A stretch of 64,000 bases of DNA from Apostichopus japonicus (Eukaryota > Echinodermata > Holothuroidea > Aspidochirotida > Stichopodidae): the NCBI RefSeq assembly GCF_037975245.1, contig NC_092577.1:9213013-9277012 (forward strand). Reading direction: 5' to 3'. The translations under genes and the position numbers were made by a program. Within the stretch, counting starts at the first letter, position 1. Each line of letters begins with the position of its first letter. Positions 35,008-50,000 of the stretch are shown here, piece by piece. The notes below the pieces were generated by a model. That model made no database searches. It was not told the DNA's origin and was given only the letters and a program-made list of their open reading frames with translations.

Positions 35008-38000
35008 GTAAGTATTCCGGTGTAGATTTTTGAATCATCATAACAGTTAAACAGGGAATCAATTTAATTAATAAAAGTTATCAATATTAAACGAACAATA
35101 GAGAATGTAAAGTCTGCTGTAATTTAATGTCAAGGATTGGATTTAATTATTTTGAGTTGGATTTATTTGAATAATTAGGTTATCGCGAAAGGAATTATGT
35201 AGGATATTATAATTAATAAAACAATATATAATGGGTTAATAGAAAATAGTTCAAGAGAGTGTTGGTAAGAGAGGGGTGGAGGGTGGGTGGGATTGTTGTT
35301 TAAACTGTTCTTTGTTTAGTTTATTGTTAAAATTTAACTTAGAAATAGGTCTTAGAATGACAGGAATGTTTATTAGGATAAAATAAGAGATATATAGACA
35401 AGGTTGTTTGAATTTAATAATTCGAATGAGTTTTAAAATAGGGTTTTTGAGTTTATAAGTAATAAATGTGACTTTTCAAGCTGAAACCTCCAAAATATTT
35501 GTGTTTGAACTATGTTCAATCTTTTTAAGATTTTGTTTTTCAACGAAAGAGATTGAAAATCGTTATAAATATAAAAGAAGTAAAATGATGGCAATAAAAT
35601 AGCAAAAACCTATGAATCTTTACTTAAAATCCCATGTGATTAGATTATACTACTCTCTACTAAAACTGAAATTTATACCAAACAAGCAACCAATAAAACA
35701 GTTTTAGTTGACGCAGTTTAAAAAAATAGTTATTCAAAATAAGTTAATAAATAACATTTATCAAAAAATGGAATAAATAATTGTAATGGAGTTAATTATA
35801 AAGTTAAATTGTATTTTTTACTACCTAAAATTATTAAAGGCAAATATGTATCTCATAAATTGCAGAGGTTAAGATTTAATGCATTTAAAACTACATCAAT
35901 TTCTTCTTTATAGTTTGAAATCCAATTTGACAAGAAATAAGCTCAACTTATATTAATTTTCATTATTCTTTTCATAATTTTAAACAATAATTTAATGGTC
36001 ATCGAGAGCTTCAGCTTTATATAATTCATAACTTTGAACAAAAACTGTTTAATAATTTAAAATTCCTCGAAATAAATATTTCGAGATACTTGATTTGATC
36101 AGGACGTCCCTGCATGCTTTGCCCTTTAAAATTTAGTGTAATTGAAACCATCAACTCCAATCCCCACCCCTCACTTATAACCCATCCAACACCAGTTTCA
36201 CTCATCACACCCCGACACCTCCTATTTACCAATCTATTGTTACCCTACCTACCCCCTTCAGCTATAACCGTGATTGCGCGATTTGTTCTTCGCAGTTTCC
36301 CTTTTCAATGTAGTTTTACCCTCCTCCCACCCTAACCCTATCATCACCCTCTTTGTTCCTGTCACGGGTGGTTTGTTATTATTATCTCCAGGTCCATTAT
36401 TAATTACATGTGTTTTCTTTGTTTCTTCATGTCCATTGTTTCCTTCACATAGGCCTACTAAGAAAATATTGTAGTTTTATAGACAGAGACGTAAACCTCG
36501 CTAATACTTTAATTTATTTCTTTTTCTGAGACAAGATTCATGAGTCAAATTGATTACACAACGAATAAATTCAGTTTAATATATCGCTACTCCTCTCGCC
36601 TTCATCAGTTCCTCAGACCAACCTCATAAAAAGTTTCCCATTTCCATCCTTATACATTCACGTTAATGTTATCAGTTGATCAGTGTATGACGTGTTACTA
36701 AAAATAATGAAAGAAATATTTAAGTCACCCAATCCCGCCTCACCTGACACTCCAAAGAAACAAGGCAAACAATATTCAGTAATACCATCAATAAAATACC
36801 ATATAAATGAAAATTATTCAGCATGTCATATTCTCAATGCCATTCCAGTAGTAACTTGTAACCGCGGAAAATGTATCAATAAAAAAGTAGTATACATTGG
36901 CAGTATAGCTTGGTCGGATTAAACAAAATGTAATACAGATCTATAATTATTCACTTTCTAGACTATCAATTCTTTATCCCAATGTTCAGTATGCTCTTCA
37001 GTAAGTTTAGTCTAACCTCATCCACCCTTCACACACCCTATACCTGCTCCCGCCACTGCCCCTCCCTTCGCCCTCCCCTCAGAGAGATTCATTTGTATGT
37101 TTCAAGAGAGCCCATGAATTCCATTCCATGTTTCTACCCGATAACATTATCACCGTTTTAGTACACACAGTAGGCCTATTCTACTTCTACAGTAGTTTTC
37201 TGTACAAATATATGCAGCGCTTACATTATACAGACAATTGATTCAAACAATTTATGTTCTAAAGCGATTCAATAGTAAGAATGCAACACCTGGAACTTCC
37301 GTAAATATCTCATTAGCATAATAATAGATGACACGAACCAGTTTAACCTCATGAATAGAAACAGGTAAACGAACCACGTGCCCATTGTACCCCTCAAACA
37401 TTGTCAGTGAACGTGTCAAAGTAACCATGGAACAGACATTAAGTAGGTCAGTAGGTGTACAGCAGTGACTACGAATCATCCATTGGGGGAAATCCTCCAA
37501 ATAACATATGTTTATGCCATACGTCTTGTTATTGCATACTTTGCCTTCTAATTGTTGGTTATTCTTTGTAAGTTTTCTTTAAATGAGCAAGATTGCTCTC
37601 ATTGGTTGTTTAATGTATCCCCACATGTTCCCATGCAAACGAATCTAACGAAACTTGAATAGAGAGGGTTTATAGACAACAAAAAGTTATGAATACAAAT
37701 TAAAGAAGGACTGATTCTTGTTACGTTCAGTTTATCTCCTTGAATTTAAGTTGCACTTCTCGTTGGCAGGAGTCTAGATAACACATTATTGTGTAGCTCT
37801 CAATTTGGTTGCATCTCTATGTTCCGACATCCTATGTTCCGACATCTCTATAATTCCGACGTTTCTATGTTCCGACAAAAAGAAATAATTCGGGACAATT
37901 GTTTTTTTTCCAAAAAAAATCGTTTGTACCAAAGAAACAAGTTTTCAGACCCAAATATTTTCAAATTGTTTGTTGACCAACATTTCTTCGGACCAAATTA

Positions 38001-41000
38001 TTTGGGACCAAAATTTCCTCCCCCCACTTCCAAAAAAAACCCAAAATTTGTTGTGACCCAAACAGTGCTTGTGACAATAATTTGTTTGTGACCCGAAATT
38101 TGTCTGTACTCAAAAATTGTAGGACAAAAATTATTTGGACGAAACTTTGGGACCAAACAAGAATACTGCAAGCGGCTCGGCGCGATAGATTTTCTGTTGG
38201 TGCCCGCGATATTTCGTGTCCACACTACAGGCGACTATTTTTTTGTATATTTGCACGAAAAAGATATAAACATGAACATTGTAAGGTACATACATACGGT
38301 AGGAGAAAAAGCCAGTGAAATGTTTCAGTTTAATAAGTTGCACTAAAGGAGGTATAGGAACTTAAATCAAAGGTACAAACATCGACAACCATGATACAAG
38401 ACTATTAACCAAAACACAGCCCTAATAATTCTGGTCAGAAACAAATTAGGACCCTAACAATTTTCAGGTTACCGCCAAGTAGCGTCTGCACGATTTCATG
38501 GGTGTTGGTGCCAAGTACCCAATTCCCTCGACTGGCATCCCTTCCCCCCACAACTTCCTTAATTTGTTTCAAACTCCTCTGACTGAGCCCCGAGGTTGAG
38601 CGGAGCATGGCTATTGCCCCCCCCCCCATTTGCGTAGGCCACTGCCCCCCTTTCTCCCTTCCTCCCCCCCCACAAAATGGCAGGCTTACACCATATTTTT
38701 TTGGTCTAAATCTAAACATATTTTATTCGAAAATTGATATGGCCCAAGACAATTTTATTCCCAAAAAATTGAGTAAAAACAAATTTCGGGTGACAAGCAA
38801 TTTTCGGTCACAAGCACTGTTCGGGTAATAACAAACTTTGGGTCACAATTTTTTATTAATTTTTTTTATGACAATTTTTTTATTTGGTCCGAAACAAAGT
38901 TGGTCCAAAAAAAGTTTAGTTCTCCAAAAACTTTGGTCACAAAAATATTGGGGCCACAAAACTAGTCTTCTTGGTACGAACTAATTTTTCGTTTAAAAAA
39001 CTTTTTGAGGGAACAAACAGACGTCGGAACATAGGGATGTCACCCTCAATTTAATTATAGGTAGTAGAGAGTGAATATATATTTAATAAAATATGTTTTA
39101 TGGTTCCCATTGTTTAGCTGCGGATTTGTAAATTACGGTATTAAACGCCTTGCATAAACGGACACTGCTGGATCGTTAGCATCATGTGTTTCACAGTCAG
39201 TTGGTTTTTATTGAATTTGTTTGACTGTTTAGCAGGAACACAAATAACAGGGTGATTAAGTTCGTATTGAGAAAAATAATGTGCGTGTCAAACAAAATCC
39301 GTATTGAATGTTAAATTTGAGTATAACACATTGTGCGAGCTCAGAAAAAAAAACTCTAAACATGAAAGCTTAATATCATCCAATCAAATCTGCGATATTT
39401 AATGTAGTTCCCGGATGCAATTAGCTATCATCGTTATCGCCCTCAGTTTAGGTCTAAATTTTGCGCATTCGTTAATATAAAACAACGGAATTTTTATTGA
39501 GATCTATTTAAAAATAGGGCGTGAAGAAGCGGAGAATAATGATCCAATGAGTCCAATTAAAATAAAACCATGACATCTGAACTTGATGAAAGATCATACC
39601 GTACCTTTCAACTCTTCACATAAAATATGCTAAAATAGTACTCTTCGTTAAATGTCCAGTGTTCTCTCTCGATATTGATACAAAGATTGAAACGAATTCC
39701 AAACGCTTATGTAATATACTGTATAAAACATTTGACATTATGGAGAGTTGACTTTACTGATATTTCAACCAGTCACGTGACCAGCCTCATTGGTGTGAGG
39801 GGAAAAGCCTCGTCTTTTGTCATCGTCTTAATAGTCAGATAACTTTTTAAGGCTTACATTGATATGACTTTTCACAGCACCATAAAATGTTTACCCTTTC
39901 TTACATTGTTTTCTTTGAAGAGGGGGGGGGAGGCCAAATATGGCTTGCGTCCGCTAGGAGGGGTCTAAACAGGAGACCCCTTTTATCAGCAAAATGAACT
40001 TTTATTAATAATTGTTAATGCTGTAGCAGCGGACGGGTTGACACAATAACGGTTTGTTCGATAAAATATAAATTATTTAAAGTTCATCAATATTTCTATT
40101 ATATGGCCTACATGTGTACATTGAGTTGATGTGTCCGCCAATCCCCTTATTTTATATTAAATATTACTGAAACATTTTAAAGCGTATCTTTCAGCCGCTC
40201 AATGAATAGATTCAGAAAACAAAAGATTGTAAAGAAAAAGCTTTGTACATTAAAACAAACTTGCAAGAGTTCGGTAAATATACGTTTAGTATGCTAATTA
40301 GATACGAGGTACTTAACCTATATATATATTCTTAGATTGGCCAGAGTGGTGTTTTACAGAGAGCTGTGCAAGTCAGGTATAAGGAAGGACGATACTGAGC
40401 TAGACTTGAAAATATTTATTGGAAATTATGCACTATATCTGTTATCGGATATTCAGATAATTTAATTTCATGCTCGCCAAGCTCAACTTGCTGTAGTAAG
40501 GAATCTTACAGACAATATGTGTGTATATATGCACAGTATCGTTCTCTTAGATATTGAAGTGAACAACATATTAGCAGGGCTGTCAAATATTCTTTTCACA
40601 GAATATATACTGATTTTAGTATTAAGGTCTCGGCATTTGGCTTAGTTGAGACAGACTGAAAAACAGCTTAGCTTGATGAGTCGCCATATTGTAAGGAGAG
40701 GGTGATATTATAACGACTTTCTTCTTAAACAACATTTTTGTATTTTACCAAACTCTTAGCAATCATAATGAATTAAAATATGCTAACACAACGGTTCAAG
40801 GTTTCACACCCTCCCCCTACCCCTACCACCAGCCCGGTTAATTCATATCGGCCCCATGCCAGATCTGTGTGTGGTCGATCTTTAATGGTTTTTGCCATAA
40901 AATTATAACAATTTTAATGGAATGACCCAAAAAAAAAAATCGGATTGCGGAAAAAGAGGTAAAACAAGTGTTGTAAAATCCCCACATGTCAAACCAAAAT

Positions 41001-44000
41001 CCATATATTGTTGGTCTATTTACTTGTAGGTTTAGTCACCAGTATAGAGACACTTAGTGTATAGACTTCACTGCAAATGCTTGCGATGCTACCGTCCATT
41101 TACCGTGTCAGAGGTGACGGAGCCGTCAAAGAGGGGTAGCTGTGGTAAGGGTGGGGGGGGGTGGTGATTGAGCACATGCTTTGCCACTCTCCTGATAACC
41201 CTGGAAAGTGGCCTCCGTGTTTTAATGGAAATAACCAAAGTTTCCAACTTTGTAATTAAAAGTGCTCCCTTGTTGTGTTTTTGTAACAAGTGTATTCATG
41301 TCTAAAACATTGCTATAAAAAATAATAATAATGATAACACATGCAGTTCAAAAGTACCGGTATAAATAAACTTTTTGTTGAAAACATTCAAATATTTAAA
41401 TTTGTGAAGGGGAACGCACAGAGAAATCATTTTGAGAGGTTTAACATAATTTCAGAGTCTAGTGCAGGGTTGTCCAACCTTTTGCAGAGGAGGGCCACAT
41501 GGAATGATTATGATGAAGGAGGGGGCCGCATGAACCCTACGCTCGAAAATGTGACCACTGCGCGCGGAGCGCACTGAATTATTTGCCTTCCTGATAAAAC
41601 AGATGAATAAAGTTCAGCCGCCCCCCCCCCCCCCGTCCGCTGAGAGAGTGTTACACAAACTGACCTGTATGCAGTTTTTTGGACCCAGAAGGTTCGAATG
41701 ATTGATTATATAGCTTCAAATTGTTATCAATAAATCTGCTCACTAAAATTTTGCACCATAGAGCATCTCTGGCGGGCCGGACGCAACCCTGCGGCGGGCC
41801 GGACTGTGGCCCGCGGGCCGTAGGTTGGACAACCCTGGTCTAGTGGTTTCTTGCGTAAAATCAAAGTCACATGCTCCACTGCCCCTCAGTATTTGTGCTT
41901 CCATGAAACATTTCTTTTGCGAATCAACGAAGATCGCGTTAGTGTGGTTCTTAATAAAGTATGAACAGGAAGTTGTAGCAACTCCTTGGTATGAAGGGAG
42001 TCTGATATTTGGGACCAGGGACGTCGCTAGAGGGGGGGTGTGGGGGGTGTCTCACCCCCCCAATATTGGTAAAAATGACGATAGTTGGAAAATTTGAGTG
42101 CGACAGTCGGAATTTCCGACTGTCGGAATTTCCGACTGTCGCCAGCTTCAATTCGGAATTTCCGACTGTCGCGCTCTAATTTTTCTGACTGTCGCACTCT
42201 TATTTTCATATGTTCTTGTAATTTGTGAGTGACATAAAATTTTCGATCAAAATTGACCTTTAATCAGTCATATTTACCACGTTTTCCTCGTCACATTGAG
42301 AAATTGTATCTCGCGATCCTTATACTCCACCATACAAAACTTCGTATGATTTTGAATACTCTAAAAAAAAAATACAACGTTCGCCAGCTTCATTTCGGAA
42401 AATTTATGTATTAATTTTGCTATTGGGTGGGTCGACCCTGTTCGCTAGCTTAAAGTAAGTTCAGGATATACCAGGGACGTAGCCAGGGGGAGCAGGGGAG
42501 CGACTGCTCCCCCCCCCCCCCTTTGAGTGTCGAAAAAAAATGTTTAAAAACTGCTGTTTTTTAGCATGGTATTTTGTCAGTGCTCTTTTGATCTTGAATA
42601 CTCGTCAACTCCGTTAACTCGATTATAATCGTAATAACATGCAGGCCTACTGATTCAACTACTTACTTAGTTTGGCAGATGCAATTAGATAAATTTAGCC
42701 TATAGCCTATTTCAAACCTACAGTTGGCCACTGCGTAATAAAATACATGTTGCCTACCTAACCTCACTCGATGGAATGTCACGAACCGTATGCACAACGA
42801 CGACGACAAGTTCGTTCTCATCCGTTCTATGATTGGTCCTAAGTTGTTGCACGAACAGCATGTTATGAAGCCAAGCTAGCAATCGTACGTGATACGCACT
42901 TCCTATAAATAATTATTACACTGTTAATTCACGGAGATAACGATATTTTTTTAGGCCACTGCAAATCTGGCTGTCTTACAAAATATGAAAGTTTATATTG
43001 TCCATCAATTAAGTTCGTCAAATGTATTTAAGTCCAGACATTGGACAATAAACAAGAATCATCCTTCTGGAAAAATTGTAAAAGAGCACTATGTTTGTCT
43101 TTCTGATATATTATGTAAAAGAACATGTAAAAGAATTCAAACAGGAAACAAAATCTGCTGATAATATGATATCATATGATAATGATGAAACTGGCAACAA
43201 ATTGCACCAGATCGCATCTAAGGACCTTCAATTGTTCAAAAAAATCTCAAAGGGGAGGGGGACACCCCCTTAGACCCCTCCCCCATATCAATCGCAAAAA
43301 GTGCTTCCCCTTTCAAATTCCTGGCTACGACGTTGGGACATACATTGTCTCTATGGTATACAATTAAAACACTCAATGCTAATCTACGGAAGTTTAAAAG
43401 TGCCATCAACATAAGCAAAAACTTTGCCCCATAAGGTACAAATGTATTGAAAAAAGTTCGGAACAAAAGTGCAGTCGCGAAAGATGGGGTGTCTGACTGA
43501 CACTGACCTTATCGTTGACGATGAGTGCGGGGGGGGGGGGGGTACAAGGCAGCAGTCGGAATTTTCTGACTCCAAAACCCATCTAGTTGGAATTTCAGCC
43601 ACTACACCCCCCCCCCCCAATCATCAGGCCTTAGCTACGTCCCTGTTTGGGACACATGCAGTTCTTCATTGAGAACATCGTTGAATAGGAAGATTCGATT
43701 GTGTAATGGTTAAGGAAATTCTTCTCAACTCCACAAAAATGTTATAAATTTGTACAATTTGATTTGATCAATAACAAAAAACAATGCGTGCAATGTGATA
43801 ACAATATTGAAGGGTGATAATGAATAAATGCTTAAATAATAAGGAATCTTGGTATATCTGCCTTGTTCATGTAATTGCAACATTTTGTGTTTACTCTTTT
43901 ACTGAAATCACCCGGGAAGACGAGTTGTTTCGCCCAGTAAGGAATGTTGCTATGTCCTTGGCCCTCCTACCCCTCTCCATTCTATTCTTCCTCCGTTTCA

Positions 44001-47000
44001 GTACAATTGTTTGCAATTTGTTCATCCCGCCATTACACTAAAAAATGTAATTTGTAGCATGTTAAACTATTTTGAGATTAAGAAACAATAATTTAGCTTT
44101 AAGTTTCATTATTTCTAGATTTATAGTTTACCAGTGAACTCTAACATTTCGAGTGATTTATGTCAACTTTATCACTTTAGTTATGTCCAAGACGTAGTGT
44201 TTGTATTACGCGCCGGTACTTTCTTGCCGTACAAGCAAAGCGCCATCAGTAGAAATGGGTGGCTTCAGTATATGTCGCATGACGTCATTCTCCCTACTTC
44301 AATTCTATGATCCATTCTAATATATTTTTCGTGGGATCGTTGAAACACAAGACTTGTGATTATAATTAATTCTGATCAGAATGGTCAATCAGATGTGATT
44401 TATTTCCTTGTTATTTGTTGTTTACTATGTTTATCGTCATTGATTTGATAATAAACCTGACTAGGAGGACATTCCTCTACGTCTTCTACATCTTACACGA
44501 TGATTACTCTGCTTCTCTCTATAGGTTCAATTCATACTATCTGCCAGACACTATTCCGGCTGGATCCATTCCATCATCATTGAAGTCAAGAAACGTGAAA
44601 GGTATTGTCACAATAACGTCATAATGGACACATTTTCAAATTTCTTACATTTATTTAAAGGCCTTACCAACCAGCCACTATGTGAATTTCTTTTGACATG
44701 TAGAGTGTTGTTGATTCACATACTAGAGAGTTATGGATCAGCAACACGTGATTGCTATTTTGAAATGAAGGAGACACCCAAAACAGAGTCTTGTGATAGT
44801 AAAAAACAGCAAATCGAATAATAGAAACGTAACAACACTTAATATTGCTAAGTTTGGTTGATTTAAGAGAGAAGTCATATTTCTTACATTTCGCTCTTTC
44901 GAGATCACTGCCATAAGATGTTTTTAAAGTAGCAATCAAATCAACTGATGCTTTAAATCTCTTTCCGAAAGGAAGGGGTATCATACACTTTGGGCAATTT
45001 AATTACACTGCGGCAATCATTGTGTAAGGTTTTGAAGTAATGTTGTGCCCCTCGGAGTTTGTCAACCCCCTACCCCCCCCCCCAGAAAAACACACATATT
45101 TAAACAAATCCACACTTCCGCTGAAAACCATTCTTTCAATCTGAATTGCAGAATAACGCCGCAAACTGTAACTTAAATCTTGTGTAAGTTCTGCAAACGA
45201 AGTTGTTTTTCTGACATTGCTGCAAAGTGTATTAAAACATAAACAAAACAGAGACCAAGCATGTTTCGGAACTGTTGGTACTAGATGTACCGTACTACAA
45301 ATATTCTTATGGGTAACATTACCATAAAGACCTTATAAAGGCAAAAATAAGACACTCGTTCTGCAGTGTTGTACAGGAACAGAGGGTTGTCAAAGCCGAC
45401 ATCAAATATGGGGAGGAGGGGGAGGGGAGTCTGTGGTACTTCCCCAGAAAAAGGGGAAGTTTAGACTTCAAATGATACTTCTGGGAATTAACCAGATTGA
45501 TTTCTCAGCTGATATGAGGGTATCATCGAGGGCCAACATAAATCCTGTGAAAATAATGTTTAATATTTCATTACAGCCCCCCTCCCCCCAAGAAAAGGGA
45601 GAAATTTAAATTGCACTTGCATTTTCATCAATTTCGTTCATTTTATTCATCAGTATGGAACTATCGAGAGAATGGTTGTCGTCGCCTGAATTTACAGACC
45701 GATCTATGGCAGGTAAATGATTGTGCACCCTTTCTTACAGCTATTGCTCATAATGCAATCTGGTGCAACGTAATCTTTTGCGACATTCAGAGAAAAACGG
45801 AATTCAGATCGCCGTGTCGCCGTCATTGCTTATCATAAGTGTTTAGGATTTGGTGGAGGGTTGATGGCGCCAACAAATACAGAAACAACTCACGTAAACT
45901 TTTGTATCACGTATCATGTTCATTTAATGTACAAAAGTACAACAGTCGTAAGAACAGTCCGTTTAGCCGACCCTGTAGCTAACTGTAACTACCCTTGAAT
46001 ATTTGTCTTTGTAGCAGGCTCACTGGTTTTCACTGGTTATAGTAATATTTTCGTTTTCTCTGGTGTTAGGAGAAGTTGGTCTTCCATTAACTAAAGCTGC
46101 CTATTACGTCATAGGTTGTAAATTGACCGAACCGTGAAATATTCGCAGAATTATTGGATATCCTGCAACTAAGTAAGATATCTAGATATGTTGTCACAAT
46201 CACGTGACTGCTCCTAATCAGTGAATTATATGTCGTTGATTCAGATTTAGACAATTTGTGTCCCACACATTTAGTGTTATGGACATTTGTTTGTTAAAAA
46301 ATTTACTTTAATTTTCCCTGGAGGACTGAAGTAACATTATATTTTCAAGTCCTCATTCTTTTCACAGTCAAGTTTTCATACCAGCAGATTGTAGCAAAAA
46401 ACAGCACCAAGTACAGAAATTGTAAAAGTCCACTTTTGCTAATATTTCTTCTAAGTTCAATTTTACTCAATTATTACCTCAAATTGATTAAGGTAAATGT
46501 TGGTAAATGTAATGAGGATGGACTATAGTAATGTCCGGAAGGTGACCGATGCAAAGCAGCGCGATGTAACTTTGTTCTTTGCATGGTTTTAAAATCATAT
46601 CAGAAACTGGTTTTCATTACCTATCATTTGTGTTTGGAGTGCATATATAAACGAAATTGCTTGTAAACATCAGACTCACGGATATCCAAAGTGCACATGA
46701 TGGACATTTTGGCGATTGATCTAAATGAAGGAAGAGGTGAAACGTTTATTGATAAAATGAAAGAAAATTGAAGACTATTTTGTAAATCTTGAAAATATTA
46801 TATTCGTGATTTGGAATAAACTGTAGATAAAGATTTTGGAAATATATATTTGTAGTGGCACCAGATTTTCTGTGGAGTAATTCATTACCGATGGTTCGGT
46901 TGAGCTGTTTGAAATCACTTTCCACGCACATTTACTCAACAAGACCATAATGCCAGTTAGAATGTGAGGGCAATTATAATACTGTTTCGTTCTGTTGTCT

Positions 47001-50000
47001 ATATACCATGTTACCCAAAGAACTGGACACGTATAAGTGACGCTGTATACGTAAACATTGTTCAAAAGATCACCCACATGAATCTGATATCGGATATAAA
47101 GATTCTAAGCCTTTGCCGTATATTGCTTTTTGCATCTTGTTAAAAGCATCTTAGATGTGCAGTAGACTCTCCTCTGGAGAAGCTGGATGCTCCGATTACA
47201 GCAATGGTTAAATGACAAACTTAACGAATGTAACATTAACATAGCTGGTTTCGTTTACAGTATCAACTTAATCGCCATCAAGTAGCACTTAACAGTTTTC
47301 ATCAGTTTGATATACTAGTATAACTTTGATAGATGCTTGAACTCATGTAAAATCTGGTTGCTGTTAAACCAGCATCGGAACTTAAATCAGACTATGTCAT
47401 AACATATGCACATACTAGCTTCAACTTCTTATACATGTAAGAATTAGGGCTAAAGTTGTTTCTATTCTCATCGCCTGCTGAGGCTAATTAAAAGCGGTCA
47501 GATTCATAGTTCCTACTATAATATTGCTATACCGTTGTAACAATAACATGTACTACTAATGGCTTCCGTAAGAAATATTTAATTCGAATCTATTACAAAC
47601 GCCAGATATATTTTTTCATTTCATTACCGTTATCACCAGTTTACATATTAAATACTCAAACATGACAACCAAAGACTACGAAATACAAGAATATATATAC
47701 ATCAATATGACCGTAAAAAAAGAAAAGTAAAAATTAAATAAATACTTGAAAACCGATGTTACTAAAAATAATCTAAAAAAAGATGGTTCGAGTCACTCTG
47801 TTTGAATGAACTCTACCGTGAGCAAAGCTAAGAAACTTATTTCTGAATGGCTTTATTCCATTTTTTCGGCAAGATGTTAGGATTGTGTTTATTTCTATTG
47901 GCTTTAACTAAAATACCCTTAGGTACAGGATAGTGAGTGTTCCATATGAATACATAATGTCTTCTCAATACAATAAGAATTGTCCAATCAAACGCTTAAA
48001 GGAATAATAAGTTAACGGAAGAGCTGTAAATGTTGCAGATTATAATTAATTTTTAATCTGATTTTATCTTTTTGATACACCGTTAGTGATGATCAAATTA
48101 TCCCTCGCGACCAAAATAGTATAAGCAATGCTACAACTGAAACGTCACCTTTGACGAGGGATTTGTCTTAAATACAGACTAAGCTGATTTACAGATACAA
48201 CTGTCTGGTATTAAAGACAACACATAGTCATATAGTATATTGTTATAGGTATTCCATTGCAGTCGCTATGGACTAAGACATGTTGGGTTACATGAATGAA
48301 ATGTTACGAAAAGCTATGAAAAGCTATATAGACTGCAAACTAGTCTTGGTGATTTTCTAACTTTAAGATATAAAAATTGACATGAAATGTCCACTTCCTG
48401 TCAGATTTACAGTTTACGCTATAACCCCCTGTGACGATATTACGAAGTTTCATCACCATTTCATCATCCTAAGCTTTCTATTTTGTTCAACTTTCTGTTG
48501 CGGCTAGAAAACTACTTTTAATATTTAACTATAAACTGTCCCTACTCTTCTCTTTCAACACCCTTTAATCTAATATGGAATCATATTCATGTCTTCCTAA
48601 ATCAGCCATATCCGTTGTAGTATTATATTATTCACTTAACATCAAACGAAACCTTATACAACTATAAATGTTAAGATAGATGTGTTCGCATTATTGAAGT
48701 GTTAATTCATGTAACCACACGTCGCACTTTAGACATTATTCGAATTCAGTAAACCTGAACCCAATTAAAGACAATCGGTCATAAAAATTTATGTTTTGCT
48801 TAATTGTCGTAATAGCATACTTTCTCTGGTTCAATTCGTTATATTTAATTATCATATCAAAATACTTCCTTGGAGATTCTAATGGAAGGGGGGGGGGGGG
48901 AGCTAGGTCCCCATACTGAAGTAACGATAGTTATATTTAAAGATAAATGTTAATTTGTCAAATGACGAGGAGGTATTTGTCCAGGATGTATATCTCACAA
49001 CATAAATCGTAACGTAAACGTCAGAAACCCTAGTGACGATGTATGGTACAAATAAAATAAGGGGGCATTAAACAACAATAAATGAAGTCTCCCTTCCACG
49101 CTCGTAATCCAGCACTTTCGTCCTATTTCCTAATTATCGTTGTCCTTCTTTCCCTGTATTAGCCGCCCCCCCCCCCCCCCACCAATGTGTCCTCCTTATA
49201 TGAGTAATTGCCCTGTGAATCAATGAACATTCTCAATTTTACAATAGAGAATATTCAGAAAAATAAAAACACATAAAGCGAAATAAATATATCGTGCTTC
49301 CAGTGTCACTCTTTCACACTGTCTCAGTCAAAAAAGGTTTTTTGGTGCAAATATCGATGCATACTTTTCATCTCTAAAATCTTTACGTCTGGCGTCACTG
49401 CACGCAGCAATACAACAGTTAGTAAATGTTACTCGGTTCCAATAGTTTCAGTTGTAATGAGACTTGAGAGATCCCTATTGATTACATTTTATTATATATT
49501 GATATTAATGTATATATACGTGACTGACATAAATGTGTGGTCCCAGTAGGAATATATATATATATAAGGGCAGATCTGGTTTAACTTGAAACAAAGAAAC
49601 AAGTTGTGATTTTGAGGTAGATTTCATCAATTTTTTGTACTTTAACCTACTAGCAAAATTAAATGAGAGGTGACTAATTAAAAGTTTAACCAATAGATTA
49701 AATTGAAGGTTTATATTTAATTTTCAAGAAACGTCTTTTTGTACCATCCTTTATATGTACGGTACTATAAATAAGCAGCAACATTATAATACAAAAAAAA
49801 TGGCAACTGTGAATCTGAACTAATAATGGTTTAAAATATTTACTTGTAATGTGGTTGCTTTTTAAACAATTACCACCCGGTAAATTAACTATTGTATCTT
49901 CATATTTATAAATATGAAGATACAATATATTTAAGCGCTGACGATACTGTAATGCAACATCCTGTCGTTGAATCTTCAACTGGGTCCTACTGTTATTAGT

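Noticed and set aside
37789-38828. Several 70-100 codon frames on both strands
   Set aside because: All lie in the fold-back element, whose short words keep frames open; no domain.
40336-40376. 41-nt micro-exon LARVVFYRELCKS in intron 1 of the LRR gene
   Set aside because: Borders are good and it accepts the phase of the LRR exon, but it would put the strong exon at 44525 out of frame. Splicing 35007 directly to 44525 keeps a continuous LRR-like frame.
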